Origin: Owenia fusiformis
Lineage: Eukaryota; Annelida; Polychaeta; Sabellida; Oweniidae
Direction: 5' to 3'
Assembly: GCA_903813345.2 (NCBI GenBank)
Contig: CAIIXF020000009.1
Location: forward strand, 37,439,759-37,503,758
Length of the DNA stretch: 64,000 bases
The stretch's first letter is position 1. The number at the start of each line of letters is the position of its first letter. Below the pieces are notes generated by a model. That model did no database searches. It had not been told where the DNA came from and worked only from the letters and a program-made list of their open reading frames with translations. Below, in pieces: positions 62,401 to 64,000 of the stretch. A program made the position numbers and the translations under genes.

Positions 62401-64000
62401 TGTATACAAAATATGAATAAAATCGGGCCAACGGTATTTGAGTTATTGCCCGGACGGACGGACATACGTACGGACGGACGGACGTACGTACGGACGGAGG
62501 CGTTCCCTATATCCCTCCGAACTTCGTTCGATGGGATAATGAGCAATATCCAATTCTTGTGAAACCATAAAGGTCACCTGTATTTACAGGAATGTTGAAA
62601 ACAGCCTGCATATGCTGGCAATCAGTACACTGCCCTAATAGCTTGTATTTTAGGTTGATAAGGCAACCATGGTTCTTTTTCATATTCCTGATAGTATCAA
62701 ATGAAGAATATTGGATTGTATTTCTGCCATGTTTAATGACACACCCCAAACCTCACATTTTAAGATAACCAATGACAAATCATGAAAAGTACTCACCGCC
62801 CTCTCCTCCAGGAGTGAAGGTTCAGTTGGGTTATTGAGTAAGATAGCAGTTCTCTCCCCACCATCATAAATGACAGAATACTGGTCAAGGCAATCCTCCT
62901 GGGTTAGCCAGCTGTGCAAGTTACCCTTAAAACAAGCAAATCCTTATTGGTTAACACATAAGACAAGCAAACTTTTAAATTAACATCTAAAACAGCCTAA
63001 TTATTTTAAAATCATGAATTATCTTGATATATTAATGGTACTGATTTATTCATTGAAACATCAATACAGAAATGTCCAATAAATCAATTGACCAGTATTT
63101 GAGATGAATGGACAGATGGACGGACACACGGCTTCTATATCCTCTTCTGTTCATTTGGTGGGATAATCGATTCAGAAGTTGATATAAACTTACAGGGTCT
63201 TTGAATGGTTGGGCTTCTGGTGGTTCCCAGTCATCTTCAACATCCGAATATCTGAAATAACCAAAGGATTTAACTGATATACATATATTTAAGAAATACT
63301 CGTGACCAAAGTGAGAACAGGGTGCTGATGCCTGTTGAGAATTTGAAAATCATTCACCAATTTTAGTTTTTTCTTACTCAGAAAAGATGAAATTAGAATT
63401 GCGAAAATTCCGGAGATCTCTAAGGACACACAGATGCATATTTTTAGTCTACAGATATTAAATACATTTGTAAAAACATCTGATAAATGTCACTTACTTT
63501 TCAAAATCTGAGAAAAGATTTACTGCAAATGTATGCTGTCTGTCCAGCTTGTAGCCATTGGTCATCTTTACAGCTTCTGCAGCATTGTTGGGGGAGCTAT
63601 ACTCCAGGAAGATGTACCTAGAATAAATTCAATAGCTTTATAAATGAAATAACATCATTGTTAATCACAATTCAGATATTGTCCATTTATATTGCCGAAA
63701 TGTTTCAAATAAGCTACATATTTTATATTGTTTTTTGGTAACCTGCATTTACCTTCTGAATTTGGACATACATGTAATTAGTAAAATAATCAATGCTACA
63801 AAATAGTAATTAAAAGAAAGCTTGAGACTTACCCTTTTGTGGAGCCATCCTCTCCTTTTGGGTAATGTTCATTAACAATCTTTCCAAATTTGGAAAAGAT
63901 TTTACGAATGACATTTTGTAGTTTTTCCAATCTCTCAACCCCAACAGAAGGTATATTGTCAACTACGATGACTGAGTCAATGCCATCTGTTTCTTTTGGC
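53477..64000 (-). CDS. EIF3B: Eukaryotic translation initiation factor 3 subunit B (5' end beyond window)
   Basis: Exons in transcript order: 63833-64000 (partial), 63498-63617, 63194-63251, 62797-62925, 61200-61357, 60821-60952, 60350-60416, 60075-60121, 59537-59771, 58084-58156, 57238-57439, 56042-56306, 55479-55556, 54755-54863, 53477-53565. Phases agree wherever I checked; about 642 residues are in view. The RRM comes first ([11 protein letters not shown] and YIFLEYSS, the RNP motifs), then the WD40-like propeller ([64 protein letters not shown]). The C-terminal helical part ([20 protein letters not shown]) contacts eIF3i and eIF3g, and the end is acidic. It is a scaffold of the eIF3 complex on the 40S subunit in the cytoplasm. 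No defect is seen. Missing at the window edge is the N-terminal acidic region. Confidence 0.96.
53677..54612. mobile_element. Pearl/HINE-like element with tandem core, copy 1
   Basis: It starts near AACAGCAACTCC and AATCCCACCGAAC. The core has about five repeats of roughly 150 bp, each with GGCCGCCATTTTGAAA and ATTTGAGTTATCAA. It then has GAGTTATTGCCCGGAC, a (GACG)n tract and the end CTTCGTTCGGTGGGAT. The two ends form the short stem CACCGAAC/GTTCGGTG. It lies in the last EIF3B intron and has no coding function. Confidence 0.75.
55096..55166 (-). ncRNA. Candidate C/D-box snoRNA, copy 1
   Basis: Read in the EIF3B sense, it has terminal TTGCC...GGCAA pairing, a C-like box AATGATTA, an exact D' box in TTCTGA, a C' box CTGATGA and a D-like TATGA. 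The stretch GCTGTTCACA lies just upstream of D'. It lies in the intron between the EIF3B exons 55479-55556 and 54755-54863, in sense, as animal snoRNAs do. Two paralogous copies lie in two other introns. Confidence 0.5.
55743..55813 (-). ncRNA. Candidate C/D-box snoRNA, copy 2
   Basis: Same order of boxes as the copy at 55096-55166 and the same GCTGTTCACA guide; changes fall mainly between D' and C'. It lies in the EIF3B intron 55557-56041, sense to the gene. The terminal stem is only GCC/GGC. Confidence 0.5.
56638..56800. mobile_element. Fold-back element in an EIF3B intron
   Basis: AACAAATATTTCATTCTATG and the GGCAATACCTGTT and TTTCAATGATTTTTGC blocks recur inverted on the right side. The loop contains CTCGCCCTACGGGCTGCGGG, itself an inverted pair. 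The form resembles the fold-back element at 17284-17458. Confidence 0.78.
57868..57939 (-). ncRNA. Candidate C/D-box snoRNA, copy 3
   Basis: The most diverged copy: C-like AATGATTA, D' TTCTGA and the guide GCTGTTCACA are unchanged, but C' is TTGACGA and an insertion changes TATATA to ATGTCA. It lies in the EIF3B intron 57440-58083, sense to the gene. It may be decaying. Confidence 0.42.
58210..59273. mobile_element. Deleted mariner-like element with long inverted ends, TA flanked
   Basis: Both ends read CAGGGTGTTCCATATGTTTC inward and remain inverted complements for about 230 bp, up to the AACAACGCGCAAAA block. TA flanks both sides (58208-58209 and 59274-59275). The interior keeps a remnant of the transposase DNA-binding part. 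Long ends, TA target and length near 1.06 kb fit an internally deleted mariner (Tc1/mariner superfamily). It lies in the EIF3B intron between exons 59537-59771 and 58084-58156. Confidence 0.82.
58786..58920 (+). pseudogene. Mariner transposase helix-turn-helix remnant
   Basis: [20 protein letters not shown], then a CGHPRT stretch, match the second helix-turn-helix and linker of mariner transposases (typically V..W...FK.GRE...D..R.GRP.T). The DDD/E catalytic domain is missing and the frame runs out at 59001. It is antisense to EIF3B. Confidence 0.65.
61417..62541. mobile_element. Pearl/HINE-like element with tandem core, copy 2
   Basis: It starts near CAACGGCAACGCC and AATCCCATCGAAC. Five core repeats of 135-155 bp begin with TTCTACCAAAAGTGTCATTA (61477, 61612, 61767, 61912, 62057), with GGCGGCCATTTT blocks between. 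It ends with GAGTTATTGCCCGGAC, (GACG)n/(TACG) runs and CTTCGTTCGATGGGAT. The core differs from copy 1 but the ends are alike. It is in the EIF3B intron between exons 62797-62925 and 61200-61357, same orientation as copy 1. Confidence 0.75.
63105..63170. repeat. Solitary 3' end of the pearl-like family
   Basis: GGACAGATGGACGGACAC followed by TTCTATATCC and TTTGGTGGGATAAT matches the 3' ends at 54545-54612 and 62450-62541 without any tandem core. It is a truncated copy in another EIF3B intron. Confidence 0.6.

Overview
The window is nuclear DNA from an AT-rich, intron-rich, repeat-laden animal genome. The vertebrate-like housekeeping genes (EIF3B, CPSF4) have short exons with GT/AG introns. CPSF4 has the two-zinc-knuckle form that I associate with invertebrates. 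Two intron repeats pair a GCCGCCATTTT tandem core with a (GACG)n tract, which resembles the pearl/HINE-type elements described in bivalves. I infer a lophotrochozoan, most likely a bivalve mollusc; this is not proven. All exon models below were read by eye from splice signals, phase continuity and protein motifs.

Layout. 1-7500: a Ty3/Gypsy-like LTR retrotransposon on the minus strand with two apparently identical ~1 kb LTRs. It carries a gag with in-frame stops and no visible pol, and it sits inside an older tyrosine-recombinase (DIRS/Crypton-type) reading frame whose 3' end continues at 7501-7831. 8365-11552: a 3.2 kb TAGG-based minisatellite. 11909-20206 (+): a 20-exon KDZ-type transposase gene with cysteine clusters, intact except for one 1-nt frameshift and one AT splice donor. 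21244-24960: two tandem arrays (about 163 bp x 5 and about 175 bp x 7.5) with a MITE between them. 25680-34113 (-): a 17-exon gene for a Ulp1/SENP-like (C48) cysteine protease with all catalytic residues present. The two genes converge on the satellite arrays and may belong to one large Zisupton/KDZ-type element, which is the most interesting system here. 34.6-37.5 kb: a cluster of small inverted-repeat elements, including an 894-bp hAT-like element with an 8-bp target duplication.

37939-42248 (+): complete CPSF4 (mRNA 3'-end processing) in 8 exons. 44278-44755: tail of a LINE. 45325-46064 (+): first exon of a heparan-sulfate 3-O-sulfotransferase whose catalytic remainder is not in the visible sequence. 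48501-49000: exactly 500 N, an assembly gap. 49610-49682 (-): a possible signal-peptide first exon that also points into the gap. 53477-64000 (-): EIF3B, 15 exons, complete at the C-terminus and cut by the window edge within the RRM region. Its introns hold two pearl-like elements, a deleted mariner, a fold-back element and three copies of a ~71-bp sequence that looks like a C/D-box snoRNA family.

Functionally, the host genes (CPSF4, EIF3B, the sulfotransferase) are unrelated neighbours. Everything from 1 to about 34 kb is explained by mobile or mobile-derived DNA.
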